64,000 nucleotides of DNA from Istiophorus platypterus (GCA_016859345.1 CM029122.1:6776075-6840074), one strand, 5' to 3'; counted from the first letter of the stretch, positions 1 to 14,182 are shown. The notes: generated by a model from the letters alone, not told the origin. Numbers and translations are program-made.

Positions 1-3000
1 TCCGTGGCCGAGGACAGCTGCTGTTCCTCCTCCTGCCGCTCAGCGGTCAGGGACTCTCTGGCTGCTTCCGCCTGCTGGCAGGCCACTCTGTTGCGCTCCT
101 TCACGCGGTCCTCCAGCTCCTTCAGTTCCAGTTTAAAGGCCTCGATGCTGATGCCCTGACCGTTGGAGTCTCCGGGGAACTGCGGGTCTCCTGGTGCCGT
201 CTCCAAAAGCTCCTCAATGAGGCTCTCTACAGATTGTTGCGTCTGGTTGGCTTCTGGAAGATCTGAGGATACGCTGTGCGGGTTTGAGGTCTCGCTGGTC
301 GGAAGTTTGGTGTCAGGCGCTGGCTGGGAAATGGAGCTCTGTGAGGGAATCTGGTTAGGACAAAGAGGTTTGGCATCACTGATGTCACTGTTGGTAAAAA
401 TGGACTGTGGGAGACTTGTGCAGCTTTGGGAGGGGCGTGTGACAAGGGATCCATTTTGATTTGCATTTTCATCCAAATAGTGCTGCTCCCCCAAGTCTCT
501 CTTCACTTTCTTTACCTCCAGGCCTCTGTCCCGACTGTCTGAGCAACCGTCCCCCTGTCCCATCGTTCCATTATACATGGCCTGGTAGCTAACAGTGATG
601 GCAGAGGTGTGAATGTGTGGAGCTGGGGATGAGGCAGTGTGGGAAGTTGACAGGGGAGTGGCTGAAGACGAGGAGGACGGGACCAGAGGAGGTACAGGTT
701 TTGGCAGGAGCTCCTCTCTTTGCAGGCTGCGTTTTTTGGAGCGTGGTGTGAGGCTGATGCAGCTGTTTTTGCCAATCGTGACATCCCACTCTCCACTGTC
801 CCGCTCCGTGCTGCTCCACTCAGACCGCGCAGCGGCCACGATGGCCGCCCGCTGCTGGCTGGGAGGGGTGTTACTGCTTCCTCCCTGCTGGAGGGAGAAG
901 TGCTCAGGGAACACTGCCATGGAGGGGTTGGAGGTAGGGGGAGGCGGAGGAGGAGGGGCTGTGTTCGGGGAGGGGTTTTCTCCATCGTAGGGCGCCGACC
1001 AGTCACGGCAGGCCCAGGAGCAGAGCTCGATGCCCCGCCGGGCATCTTTGAGGTACTCCAGGTAGCCCGAGTCCCAGTCCAGACACTCTGTGTGTGTCTG
1101 CTGCTGGTGCATCGGGCTGTCGGGGGACAAGGGGTGGGAGCTGGCAGGACCCGACTGCAAGGGCTCCATGCTGGTGGGGGTAGAGGGGCCCCCTCCTCCT
1201 GATCCTCCTCCACCGCTCTGTTGCCGGATGAAGAAGGCTAATCGGGACGGGGTGCTGGGTCTGGGCGGGGCCGGAGACTCTGTGCTCGGACTGTTCAGTG
1301 CTGTAGGAAAACAAAAGGCAGATGCAAACAGGCGTTAGTGTTCTAACACCATTAGTGAATTAACATCATATAAAATATACTGGCTTTACAAGGCATAGAA
1401 ATAACTTTCACACACATGAAACTGAGTTTTTACTTAAGTTTGTCCTTATTTGTTAATACATTTGCTCGCTTCATGTTTACAGCCACAGCTGTTAAGACCT
1501 AACTGTTCCTTTTCCATAGGTGTCTGTCGCTCACCTTTGCCCCAGAAAGCATTGTCCTCATCCCGCTCAGCAGAGGGCATTGCGTTCAGCCGGCAGCACT
1601 CTGGGATCAGCGACAGGAACTTGTCTGCTGACTTCCCGTAAATGTCGGTCTCCCTGATGGCACGACGCTGACTCAACATTACATGGGTGCAGGGCAGTAG
1701 ATACCTGGGGGCAAACACACACCACACACAAAACCACTTAATTGGCATTTACATAAATAGTTAATCCCTACTCAGCCTGAAAAACATGAAACCTGAAAAG
1801 AATGTTCTTTGTGTTTTGGTGAAATCTATAAAATCTGACATTTTTGATAACGTATGACAACGATGAAAAAAAAATATGAATGATTAAGTTTATATGAATT
1901 AATGGGTACAAGTATGGGAAAAATATTTACTTCTAGATTTGTGTTTTACATGTTAAATGAGCCCATTAAAAATATTACACTTGGGAAGGGATGCTCAGAT
2001 GTGGCAGACATACCTGAGAACGAGCTGCAGCATGATGTCTTCACAGTGCAGGGAGAGCAGGGTCCTGAAGAGGCTCAACGACACCATGCAGAGCTGCAAC
2101 ACACACATATCAGAAAAGTAGTTGGAAAACGGTCATTATTCAAAGGCCAATACTTACATGACTGCCAATTTATAGAATTTATTTTGTGTTTGTTTTTTTT
2201 TGTTTTTAAATAACCTAAATAACCTGGGTATTAATGTGGTAATTTTGCCCATAATGACAATCTGTTATGGAGACAGAGAAACACTACATACAGCTTCACA
2301 ATAGACCATCACATTAGAATTCTGGCCACTGAAGGATGTGACTGGCAAATAATTCTTGGTTGAATACATTTAGAACTAGAATGACACTCAGCAGAGTGGA
2401 TGCTTCCACCAAGGCCAATTGTTGACGAAGAAAAGGCCCCATCTCACACTGTTTAAGAAATTGATGAAAAATTCACAGATCTGCCCCTTTGTCTGGATCT
2501 GCACTAAAATTGAATGAGTGCTTCCCTGGCCCATGACCCATCCCTCCCCCAACTTTGATGCAAATCGGTTCCGTAATTTTTGCTTAATCCTGCTGATAAA
2601 AACAAACAAACAGACACAGGTGAAAACATAAACTCCAGGTGGACATAAAAATGTGACACAGGTGTGTTCCATTAATGAAAAACGACTTTTCCTGGGCATG
2701 TGGGGTCCCTGTATTTAGTGGCTTTCCCACAGTGTAATTTAGCATGCAAATATTGGCCGATACAATCAATCAATCAATCTTAAAATAAACAAATAAATAG
2801 TTAGTACTGAAATCAAAATTCTGTTTCTTTTGTTGTTCTCTACAGCCCTCTGAAAAATTACACTTAATTATAACAAAGATGATAGCCATTTTGAAAGTCT
2901 GCGGTTCCTGTCACACACTTTTAAATTCCACTTTCAAAGGGAGAAACTAAAAACCTGATACTATGAAGAAGTTTCTGTTTCTTTTTCTTGAACACCATGA

Positions 3001-6000
3001 TCATCTCCCACAGACAAGAATGTGTTTATTATTTTGAGGGATCAGAATTTATGAAACTAAAGATTATGTACACACATTTCACTCTGGATTGCATTATCAA
3101 CTACAAACAACATCCACCATGACAGCAAATGGATGCGGTGGACCTGATGACATTTATTTCCTGTGCTCTGAAAAAACAATCACTCTGGATTTTGCTGTTG
3201 TCATTTTCAATCCAATTTTGCTCTGAGCCTACTCACCACCCACACTGCCTTGAGGCTCTATCACCCAAACACACACACCCCCGCACACAGACACACAGAT
3301 ACACAGATACAGACCCTTGAATTGCTGCTGATGCGTGTGAGCAGTGTGTCCAGGATTGTGTCGTTGTCGTGGCGATGCAGGAGGATGAAGCGCAGGAAGG
3401 TTTTGAGGAGGGACGTCTCTGTCACACTACGCAGGAAAAGGTCCAGGTAGGCGGTGCTGGCAATCATCTCATCCACCGAAGACTATACACAAACACACAT
3501 ACACAGGCATTCATATCAAAAATGAATAAAAGGGCATTGGTACAACTGTTCTATGAATAAGATGAAGTCTAAGATTAAAAACAGGCAATGTGAACATTTC
3601 TCACACTTTGTGAAATAGCTGTTTGCTTTGACTCATCTGTGCAAGAAGGTCAAGCAAACAAATCAGTTCACACAATTGTTCTATGTCTCCTGGTTATTTG
3701 CTTTAAACACATGGAAGAAAATCTTCCAGTAACTCCCTTTTGTTTTACTAAAAAGGGCCAGAGTAACCAAAATCACACACAAATCAAAGTTCAATTGTAT
3801 CTAGTTATGCAGATAGTTTGTGGCGCTAATGGCTTTGCAATACAGAACCTTTGAAAAATTTCCCAAAGGTTGGTCAGTGATTATACAGAGTGACCGTAAT
3901 CTTACTTCTGCCACCCATACATTTCCTACCTTATGCAGGGCAGGGCCCATGACAGGTACAAGGAAGCCATTGTGGAGGTAGTCCAGGAGCTGGTAGCGGA
4001 CCAGGGGATGGGCCACTTGCACCACGGCGTTGCAAAACTCCAGCGAGTTCATGAACAGCACGAGTGACGACACGCCTATCCAGTCCTCCCGCCGCAGGGC
4101 GTGCCAGTCGTCTCCCCGAACCTCGATCTTCCTGGGCAGGGAGGAGTAGAGAGCACTGAGGCCCGTCGCCAACACCTGAGGAGAGACGGCGAGACGGAGA
4201 AGCTTCAGATCAGTCCGCTGATTCCCGGCAGCCCCGGGGGGTGACTGAGGTGCTGGTCAACTCTACAGTAAAAATGTGTGTATCCGTAAAGCACAATGAT
4301 GTCTGGCAGACTTTCACAGATTGATTACTTGATTTATTTTTTTTTAAACTGAAAAAAAAAAAAAAACCAAAAAAAAAAAAAAAACAAGTTTAGATTAATA
4401 TAATTTCAGAAAATGGACCAGCACCTATAGAGACAGATAGACAGATCATTTAAGTCATTTTTCACACAAGGAATTTGGGGTTTTGGACTGTTTGTCCTAC
4501 AAAGTATTGGATTTTAAGACATCACTATGGACTTCAAGAAGTTATGATTTCATCAATTTTACCATTTTGAATTTTATTGACAAATAGTTTATTAATTAAT
4601 CAAGAAAATGATCAGAATCTGAAGTAACGCTGACTTGCAGCTGTATAAGAAATCCTCTGTATTCTAATCTTTCCATTAGGGTTTTGTCAAATGTTTTCTT
4701 GGACCAAAATGTTTTCATGAATTATTTAAAAAAAATCATAATTTCTTTCCCTGTTTTAATCACAGAAAATAAATATTTATAATGTACATAATACTTGATG
4801 TTGTTCTCACTTTGTTTTCGTAACACCACAAATGACTATGATTATGTACAACAGCTCACTTAACTGCTGCAGTCTCGAGTAAGGGTCTGAATGAACATCA
4901 TGACTTCCTGCTATGTACAGACATGATGAAAAATTTCCCATTTCACAGTTCAGGTAAAAGCCCTTTATGTCACTTAGTATTTAGACAACAGCTATGGAAA
5001 ACTACACTTTTTCATTTTTTCACCAATGACAATATATGATGGAGAAACCTGGACCTGTTAGCTATTACTAAACACATGGAAACAATTTATCAATTGAAAT
5101 TCATTGAAAAAAAAAGAGGCCTGAAACTAGGGGGATGAGAGATTGTGGCGGGCAATGTTTACGGTAACACACGGTGCCTAAAAATCTATTGCTACAAAAA
5201 TGTCAAACATGGCTGATTAGACTGTGAGAACGCACAGCAAACAGTGGGACTCGGGCAGAGAGGAGCATTTGGTCCCTGACACCACCTCCACTGGTCCTTC
5301 TAGCCAGTAAGTAGGTCAGGCTGAAGCTGCTGGAAGTGGGGACGAGCAGAAAATAGCCGAGCTAGCTCTTTAGCACCACAGTGAACAGGCAGAGGAGAGA
5401 AGGATCCCGACCACAGCATTAAACCACGGCACATGGACCTACACATTACGTAACAACGTTCCCTCTCATAACGCAGTTTCAAAGCTGAAATGTCGCTCAG
5501 CTGCTGTAATTTGTGACCAGTCTTTGTAGGCAGCCAACGCTGGATTTAGAATGATGGTCCTGACATTCAGTTATATGCAAAGACACCCTCAACTTGCAAC
5601 GAGTCAAATTTGGATGTGAAGTCCAATAGGTAGGCACAACCCTATTAAGTAAATATACATCTTAAAGTGCAATGACTTACATATGGCTCTTTAATTACAT
5701 CTAGTGGCAGCTCTAGGAAACTGCAACAACACAAGCAGAGGCAGCTCACAAAAATCCACTTACTTTTTTTCTTATTAACAGACTTGGTGAAAATACATAA
5801 AAACAGATACAATGAGGTTTTTCAGGGGGGGGGCTATTTTACCTATAAGAAAAAGACCACCCCAAGTAAACTCAAGTTCGATCTTCATTAATAATGATCC
5901 CAGTTCTTTTGAAATGTGACTATAGAAAGATAATTTTTGTTTCCAATCAGGATTGTGCTTTGAGGTCCCTGGCTCCATGAACTGCTATGTTCCATAATGT

Positions 6001-6330
6001 GGTTAAGTTTAAGTTCAGGTTCATGATTACCCATCCTGTAAGTTTAGACATTACTGATCTGTGTAAAGCAGCAAAAGCAGTAAGGAGTCTGTATGATACA
6101 GGAGGATTTTTAACATATGTGTTTATCTAAAACATTATAAATGTGTGATGTTGGGTGAGGTGGTCCGTTTTTTTCCTTTTTTTATGTTTTTTCAGGAAGC
6201 CCTCTAAGTTGAGAGAGAGCTGATAGGATGTAGATAAGGACCAATGCTCTGTCAAAATGCATAGTCATCTCCTTCCCCTTCCATTATCTCACACCATCAC
6301 TGATCCATCAGAGTGAGAGAGCACAGAACA

Positions 6331-6393
<63 letters not shown>

Positions 6394-9300
6394 GCCATGT
6401 TCCCACATTACAAGCTGCACTCAACTATCACATCGTTGAAGGGTAGGTTGTAAATCATACTGATGGCCGTTCTAAAAGTCCACTGTAAATAATACAGTTG
6501 AATTCGATATCACAAGCACGGTACTGCCTAGGAAAGTATCTTAGAGTTAAGTCAGCTAAGCCAAGAGTGGAACAAAACCATCAAAGAAAATGTTTCCTCT
6601 TGAAAGAAGCTCAGTGGGATTTACATTGTGGATGGAAACTCAAATGACAGCATTTTGAGGATGTTTATAAACCATCAAACCAAAATAATCAGATCACTGC
6701 TTTTCTTTGGAGTTGTGAGTTAACAATTGTACACGATAATCAATGAATATCTCAATATGATTTAAAAAGAGGGGTTTTGATTCAAGTTTGATTTTGCCCC
6801 TGTCAACCATGTGCTGTGGTTTTACCAGTGTGTTCTGGAGAAAAAATAAGAAAAACCTTTTTTTTTTTTTTTTGACCAAAGCAAAAACCAAGAGTAAGAC
6901 TGGACCCACAGTAGCAACAGTTTCAAGCTCAAGACCTCTCAGAGTGACAAAGCAACAAAACTCTCTCAAAAACTCAATCTCAATAATTATAAATAAACCG
7001 AATTCCCACAATAATGATGATAAATTAACTAATTGTCAATTGTAGAATTTCTGCAGTTGGATCAACCCTCATCTGCATAATCAGCCCATTAGTCTAAAAT
7101 GTATAAGGCCAAAAAACCCAAACAATCAATCAAAAAAATAAATTAATTAATCAACTGTAAAAACCAAATTGCTGGAAATTAAAAAATGAGCACCTATGAT
7201 GAGAGAACAAACTAGCAAGGAGAGGTCAAACAACCTCATTTATTTGGAAATGGTTAGGATTTCTCAACCTGGATAAAAAGCAGAGTGATATCGGTTGCAA
7301 GATCTGCAGGTGAACTGAATTGATGAAGGCAGGAAACACAACAAACATTTTTCACCATTTAATGAAGTAATGGAATAAAAGCAAGTCAAAGTCTTCCGTC
7401 CCAAACTGACAGCACTCGCAGCCAGAAACGCAAACAATGAGTCTTTTGTGGTAACTTTAGTTCAAACCCTGGCAGCAGTCGCTCGTGTCTTCCTTTTCAG
7501 TTATTACTCCCTACGACAAGGGCTCTAGAGGTTAATTTAATGGAATTAGTTTTTATTTTATACGGTGTATATATGGGGCACATAAAAGTAAATATGATGG
7601 CGAACAGCAGTGTGTCATATCCAATATGTGTAGCACAACACGCTGATCTATTGTGTGATGTTTCTTAAAAGCATTGTTGCTGCAGTTGCACGGACACGGG
7701 TCCAAGTTTAGCATCACCAATAACCATGTCCTCAACATAAGACCCCTAAGTGTAAAAATAAATAAAATAAATAAATACATCAGCACCATCACTCACCGGG
7801 CAGAAGTAGGAGTTCTCAGAGATGTAGTGCGCCACAGCCTCGTGGCTGGCTGAGGCCGCCATGACCAGCAGCAGCGCGTCCCGGGCCTGCTGCCCGATGG
7901 CTCCGTCCCGGTGGATGAACGGCACGAGGAGGGAGAAGATCAGCAGATTGGTGGAGCCCTGCTGGGCTGGTGCCGCCCGGAACAACATCTCTAGAACCAC
8001 TGGCTGCCGTGCCATGGTCACACAGACCTGGTGGGGGTTTAGAGTCATATTAAAAAAAAAAAAAAAAAAATAGTATTGCTGAAAGTACGCCAGTTATCAT
8101 TCCTCGGTAGGTTGCTATAAATAACAGGGAATTTCTGCACTACACAATGTTATCAACAAAAACAAAAAATTCTGATCACAGTGTAACTCAGTAATCAACA
8201 TGTGTTCATTTCTGACTGTCAAGACTAGAAAATCTACGCAATAATAGTTGAAATAGTCAGTGTAGGGTGTTTAGGTTCTCTAGGTCTCAGTAATCTTAAG
8301 GTCTGGTCCCAGCTTTATATTATGTTTTTCAAATTTGGCTGAAAGGTAGAACGTGTATATAGTTACCTATAGATGCACTAGAAATATAAACTGGAGGGGA
8401 GGTTACCTGGTTGAGCAGCAGTACCAGGCTATTCTCTAGGACCGAAGGACAACCAAGTTCTGGGTCAGCGCAAGCTCCTAGCAGCCTCAGCAGGGGGTGG
8501 AGAACGGCCGTGTGCTGCAGCAGGGGCTGCTGGGACTGGCCGATGAGCATCTCAAACAGCTTGAGCAGCGCCCCCTGGCTGTCCGGGTCCAGGCCGCGGC
8601 GGAGGTGCCACTGAACCAGGCACTCAAGAATGTTCTCCGTGACCACCATCTCCAGTATGGGGCCCATGGGCATTACGCCGGCGTCACCCTCTGGGCTCTC
8701 TGCGGGCCTCTCCTCTGCCAGCAGACACAACATCTGGTCCGTGTGATTCCTCACCGCTGTCAGGTCGTCGCTGGAGGACGAGGGCTCGTGCTGCTCCAAT
8801 ACCCAAGAGACCTGAGTAAAAGGGACAGTTTTTATTGAAATACTCAACTCTTAACATTTCCATCGTTTGAGTTTAAAAAAAAAAAAAAAAAAAAGTGTCA
8901 CTCTAAAAGGCAATTTCCTCCATTTCAGCTGAGCTCTGAACAGTTGTTGAACTAAGTGGGGTTATTGGGCTTTGTAGGACAATAATCTGGTCTTCCACAG
9001 ATTTTGTTTCATTTAATTTTGTTTTGCAAGCCTTTTTCACAGCAGACTTTTTGACATACCATGGTAGGAAAAGCACATGTATAAATAATAGAATTAATGA
9101 TGCTTTAATGTCATTTAGCTGCATTTGTCAAGGGCCTGGTATTGTCTGAGGCTCACTGTCACAGTGGCTGTGTCCTAAATCAATATGGGTAATGGTGAAT
9201 GCGTGAAAGAGGGAGCGATTTGGGACCCAAACAACATGGAATACAGGGACACTTGAAGAGAACATAGCCGCCATTATTGTCATTAGTAACACCTGTGTTT

Positions 9301-11576
9301 TTCCTACTATAAGTCAAAAATGTTGCTGTGAAAAAGGCCTATTTTTTTATTGCACTGTCAATTCTAAAAATCTTTGCCCCTTTTGTTGTGCTGAAAAATG
9401 TGTAGGCTGTATTTTCTACGTGTAATAGCATATCTTAAAAAATAGATATAGAAACATTCAACTTAAGATTGAGGTTTTTACAAAATATTTGAATGTAATA
9501 ACTAAATTCTCAAATGCATTGGTTTAATACACATATGCAATAAAAAGTAATTACTGGCAGTGCAATTTTTTTTTTTTTAAGAATTTTTGAAAAAGAATTG
9601 TGTAATGGGGGTGTTTAATAAATGTTATGAAACCCTGCATGAAACCAGCATGACTACAGCAATGATGAATATGCATATCTGCAAGCAGTTTTTGTAGATA
9701 AAACACAGAGATACAAAATGTCTTAACAGATCAAAGTATGTGGTCAATGTGTGAGCTAAAAAAAAAAAAAAAAAAAGAGCCCAGTGAAAAGCAATGTTGC
9801 ACGATGCAAACATGTGTTTGTACACACATGCTTTCCAACAGACCCACTCTGGTTTATTTTATTTTATGCATTTAGATGTAATTGATTAATCAACACATAC
9901 ACTTCTACCCTATTCTTAAACAGGACTGAATTAACAAAAAAACAAAAAAACAACAATACAAAAACTAACTAACTGGTTGCTCCAGTTTCCCTCCACTTAA
10001 CACATGCATGTTATGTACAGTACTAGGAACTAGGAGTACTAGGAATCCTGCACCTACATGTAGAATTAGTTTATCATCTTGTGGATCTGTTCTAACTGAA
10101 TTGCTCTGTAGCCTATAAACCTCCAGTCAGCGATTGGACATAAGCCAGTCATGCTGTTATATGGGACCGTCAGACAACTATCATCAGGCACTGCAAACCA
10201 AATGTGGTGGTGTCTGGACAGATAATCATTCACTAGAAGACCCTTAAAATTCAAACTGGTCTCTCCACTATTCTTGGTTAAGAGAAGGCAAGTGTTTGTT
10301 TTTTTTATCTGTTTGCTGCCTGATATATGACAAAAAGAACAAAAAAGTACAAACATTTTCTCAGCTAAAGTAATTAACTTTGATAGCGCAAGGGTCAACA
10401 AAAACATACCCATTTTTGATTCATTAAAGAAATAACAGTTAATAAAGTAATTTTTAAATCAAGCAAGATCATTCACTGATTGTAGCTTCTTAAATGTGAG
10501 GATTTTCTTCCCCCTCTCTTTCTTAGATCATTGTAAACTAAATATCTTTGATGGACAAAATATCTATGGTTGGTTGGTCCAACCCAGCAATTTGAAGAAA
10601 TCACCTTGAGCTCTAGAAAACTGCAATTATCACATTTTAAATTGATTTCTGACAATATAAATAGACCAAATGATATAAAGAGATTAGTTTTTTTCCAGCC
10701 CTGAACATGTAAGAAATATTAAACTATTTGAAGTAGTGCTGAACCGACTATTTTGAGATTTTGTTTGTTATATGGATGCATGAATAACTATCACTGGATT
10801 ACTTTGATACTGAAGAAAACTTGAAAATGCGATGATTCTCAGGTAACTTCTGTGATTTTTCTGTGATCTCTGAGCAGATTTATCAATGATGGACACTAAA
10901 GATAATGATATCAGCAGAAAGTGTGATTAACATTGTGTCTAAAAGTATGTGCATCATGTGTTTAGATTTGAGCCTGAGATGAGGTGGTGAGATTTTTAAC
11001 ACAAACTCATCTCAGCCCCTGAGGGTTTTAGAGTACCTTCTTTCAGCCACCATAAGCTATGTGTCACAGCCACTGCTCAAGTAATAATCCAAACCACTTA
11101 TTTTGAAGGGAAACGCAGGGGATCACATCATCATGTTCTGATGTTTGCACACTCAGTTACAGTAAGTACGTTGAAATAAGTGGTCTGGGTAATATTGTTC
11201 AACTGGGGACTAGTTTAAAAACCTTTCTGATGCCTAGTGTGGCTGTCCTGTGCACTTTACAGTGAAGCAGAGCAAAGCAGATATGCTGTCTCCACATCTA
11301 AGATATGAAGTTGGCGGGTAAAATTTTATTTAGCATAAACTAATAATAATGACAGGCTGAGTCTACAAGATTTACATTATGTCATTATTACAAGAAAAAT
11401 GTGTAATTTCATTCAAATCCCAGAGAAGAGTTATGTCTCCAGCTCACCTGTCTCCAGTGGTTTTCAAACACCATGAGGCAGGTCTCCGGGTCGGCAGTAC
11501 AGGGGCCGGAGGGGGCGGCGTTCCGGCCGGACCTACTCCCAGGACCCCGTGGGTTCAACCTGCTCAGCCAGCTCAT
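1..11576 (-). CDS. fhip1b: FHIP1B (FAM160A2), FTS/Hook-interacting protein, partial (3' end off window)
   Basis: FHIP proteins join FTS (AKTIP) and Hook coiled-coil proteins in the FHF complex, which links dynein/dynactin to cargo; FHIP1B directs it to Rab5 early endosomes. Coding exons in minus-strand order are 11576-11448, 8811-8407, 8027-7797, 4175-3930, 3482-3315, 2093-2014, 1704-1535 and 1300-1. All have GT-AG borders and closing phases, giving 909 codons before the window edge. The start is the ATG at 11576 (MSWLSRLNPRGPG); the frame stays open upstream to a stop near 11660 without another ATG. Conserved family blocks are visible: ADPETCLMVFENHW, AVRNHT.QMLCLLAEE, FIHRDGAIGQQARDALLL, GDDWHALRREDWIG, LEFCNAVVQVAHPLV, HNGFLVPVMGPALHK, DEMIASTAYLDLFLRS and ADKFLSLIPECC. 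The last exon encodes a Ser/Pro/Gly-rich linker, the block YLEYLKDARRGIELCSWACRDWSAPYDGE, then more linker. The conserved carboxy-terminal block lies outside. FHIP1A is the alternative paralogue; the cnga4 neighbour favours FHIP1B. Confidence 0.93.
2395..2645 (+). mobile_element. Retroposon 3'-tail fragment (RTE/SINE-like, teleost)
   Basis: The block around TCCCTGGCCCATGACCCATC, followed by a 'gcaaatcggtt..gtaatttttgc' stretch and a (CAAA)n-like tail into 'acaggtgaaaacataa', matches my recollection of a very common teleost retroposon 3' end. A second copy with the same core lies at 15065-15245. Family assignment is from memory only. It lies in an fhip1b intron. Confidence 0.55.
4395..4650 (+). 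mobile_element. Diverged copy of a CTGCAAC-ended non-autonomous DNA transposon (hAT-like MITE)
   Basis: Internal landmarks match the better copy at 28426-28795: 'catttaagtcatttttca', 'ttttggactgtttgtc', 'aagacatcact', then a terminal stretch of 'attaattaatcaagaaaatgatcag' type ending near TTGCAGCTG. It lies in an fhip1b intron. hAT-like assignment is inference. Confidence 0.4.
6333..6392. repeat. (CA)30 microsatellite
   Basis: Thirty uninterrupted CA units in the fhip1b intron between the exons at 3930-4175 and 7797-8027. Confidence 0.97.
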
Positions 11577-11663
11577 ACTGGACCCAGTGGGAGGCAGGTC
11601 AGAAATCACAAGGACTCGAAGAAGAGGGAAGGAGTTCCAGCAAAAGGTCAGAGTATATCAGAA

Positions 11664-11799
11664 AGCAGAGAGAAATCAAGAGGGAAGAAAAAGAAAAAGA
11701 TGATGTGGGAAGAAGTATGAGGAGGGGGAGGAAAGAGTAGGGATAAAGGGGAGGGAAAGTGTGTCCAAAGAGAGAGAGGGAGAGAGGGAGGCGAAGGAG
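11664..11799. repeat. Purine-rich (GA) tract, low complexity
   Basis: Long runs of G and A on the plus strand (so C/T on the fhip1b sense strand), with short GAGAGGGA repeats toward 11770-11799. It sits just upstream of the fhip1b start codon, in the 5' UTR or adjacent intron. Confidence 0.75.
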
Positions 11800-13784
11800 G
11801 TCGGCTGTACGGCCTGTCACTGCCAGTCAATGTACATCCAGGAAAAGCCCACTGCTGCTTTACAAACTGAGTGACCCTGTCCTCCCTGTAGACCCTGTCA
11901 TCCAGTCTGGAGCCAGCACCACTCCATAGCCAGTCAGGACGGGCACTCTGCTGTGTAAACAAACAAACAAACAGTACGTATGCATCAACATGTAAACCTC
12001 AAAACACAATCAATAATATAATTTACTAACCTTTCAAAGCCAAAGACTGTGTTTTTTTCCCCAAAGTGTTCATTATCAAAATATCTAACTGCATTTCATT
12101 AGTTTGGAATCTGAAAGTGTAATGGAATAGCATTTTTAGGGTGTTACTGTGTATGTTAAGTCTGTACTGGATTCACATACTCTTAAGATTGTAAAGCTCA
12201 ACATCACAATTGAAACAATTTTTGAATAAATGCAGTAATGCAGTCTACTTAGTCCATTTATTTATTTATTTATTTTTTTTTGCCGAAGAGCTTCAATTTT
12301 TTTCTGTATTTTCCTAAACAAGCATAAGCTTTGCTTAAACGACCGACATAGGTGAGTTTTGCCCGACAACCCTAGTTTCAGTGTTTGTTAAACATTTATA
12401 TGAAAAACATTGCCACCGACGTAAAACAGCTGCTCCTGCTCTGACCAACTTTTTTCAAACTGGCCAAACAATTAGGGAGGTTAAACAAAATATTTTTTGC
12501 ACAATTTATAGGCTTTACCGAAGCTGTAACACATTAGAAAAGACTCCACACGCAGAAAACTCCAAAAACATAAAATAAAAATTATGAACCTTCTTGTATC
12601 AAGGTTGTAGCTAAGAAATGCTGATATCAGGTAAAAAGATAAAACTGGCTGCCCAGATCTCCAGATTTAATATTGATAAGCTTTTACTGAGAATGTGAGC
12701 GAATGTACATGGTCAGAGCAAAGCTGCATGTAAAGTGTGTTCTCTAGAAGTCTAACGAATTCTGATAAAAAACAATTGGTGGATCAGTTTCGCATAATAT
12801 CGCAAGGGAGCAAAGATAAAAGAGGAAGCAGCCAAAATGAACTGATGAGGAGATGCAGGCAACAGCTGCATACTTCACTGGGCAAACTCAAACCTCCAAT
12901 GTCTCATTTTTTCAGGGACATCTTTGGTGTGACACTTTTCTGTACTAAAGAGAAGAAAGTTCAGCACGCAAGTCTAACTGGCACCTGCAAGGATTAAGCC
13001 AATGATTAGAGGAGGCACAAATCCTCTTGCTCCACCTTTGCAAAAACATGTAGCTGCATTCTAGATCCACTGATTATTATTAAAATCCTCTTGTCCTCAT
13101 TTTACTTTTCTCATTCTTTATTTAATGACAACCTCTATGCACCTTTTTCTGTTTGTTTTCTTCAGCGTTATGTGAATGACAAATATGTTTCTTTAAATTG
13201 GATAAGGAACTAAAGAAAATATGCAGCTGAAAATCTTCTGAGTATCAAATACTCTCCACTTGCAAGTTTTAAAAACGTTCAGTTTTACCACAACATTATG
13301 TAGCTAAATACACTACTGCCATGTTGCACCATTACATCTTTATAACTCCAAAAATATTCACCAATATCAGTGTATTTAATGATTTATTATGAGGATTTTT
13401 TTTAAAACTACAGAACATATGGATCAACAGCAGAGAGGTGGATTATGCTACAGGGGTGTTTTTGGATGTTCTGATGCCTTTTTTCTGCCATGACTGAGTT
13501 TACAGCTGTCCTCTCTGAACAAGAGGGTTACAGACTCTTTAGAAGGACATTTCAAGCCTATCTGATGCTCAAAAGATTGATTTTCAGTGGCATGTTCCTT
13601 TAAGAAAAACCAGATTATGCTTAACTGAGAATGAAAAATACTTCTGAGAATCTCTTTGGCTTCATCTCCCGAATGTTTCAATAAAAGATTGTTCATAGTA
13701 TCCCTCTGGTGAGTCCAGCGAGGTTCAATTGTTTTGTGAATTCAATGTTACAGTGTTAAAATTAAAGTTTCGATAATGAAATGT

Positions 13785-14182
13785 TAAAAGGACCAGTGTG
13801 TAGGAGTTAGTAGCATCTACTGGTGAGGTCGCAAAGCTGCAACCAACTGCAACCATCTGAACACCCTTCCCCTTACCTCTCCCTTTCCAAGTGTCCAGGA
13901 GAACCTATGGTGAACTTCAGGTAAAGTAAAAACATAAAACACCATCTCTAGAGCCAGTGTTTGGTTTGTCAGCTCTGGGCTACTGTAGAAACATGGCGGC
14001 GAGACATGGCAGGCGAGACACGGCCGGCTTCGTGATAGAGGACCCGGTCCCTATGTAGCTACAAAGGGCTCATGCTAAGATTCTTTGTTTGAGGTGATTA
14101 TACACTGATGAAAACATAATTATGACTCTTCCATTTCTGAAAATAGAGCTGCCTAAATCCTAAACGGTGGTTCTTTAGTAGA
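13785..14182 (+). mobile_element. Teleost MITE-like dispersed repeat with imperfect terminal inverted repeats
   Basis: It begins AAAAGGACCAGTGTGTAGG and ends with an imperfect reverse complement (CCTAAACGGTGGTTCTTTAG). Internal landmarks 'ccagtgtttggtttgtc', 'tctgggctactgtagaaaca', 'tggcgg', 'gaggacccggtccctatgta' and 'ttatacactgatgaaaaca' match a dispersed fish repeat I recognise. The ATGGCGGCG inside is therefore not a promoter motif. It has no coding capacity. Confidence 0.6.

Noticed and set aside
13980..14000. ATGGCGGCG as a YY1 promoter motif for a new gene.
   Set aside because: It lies inside the MITE-like repeat at 13785-14182, where that string is part of the repeat consensus as I recall it.
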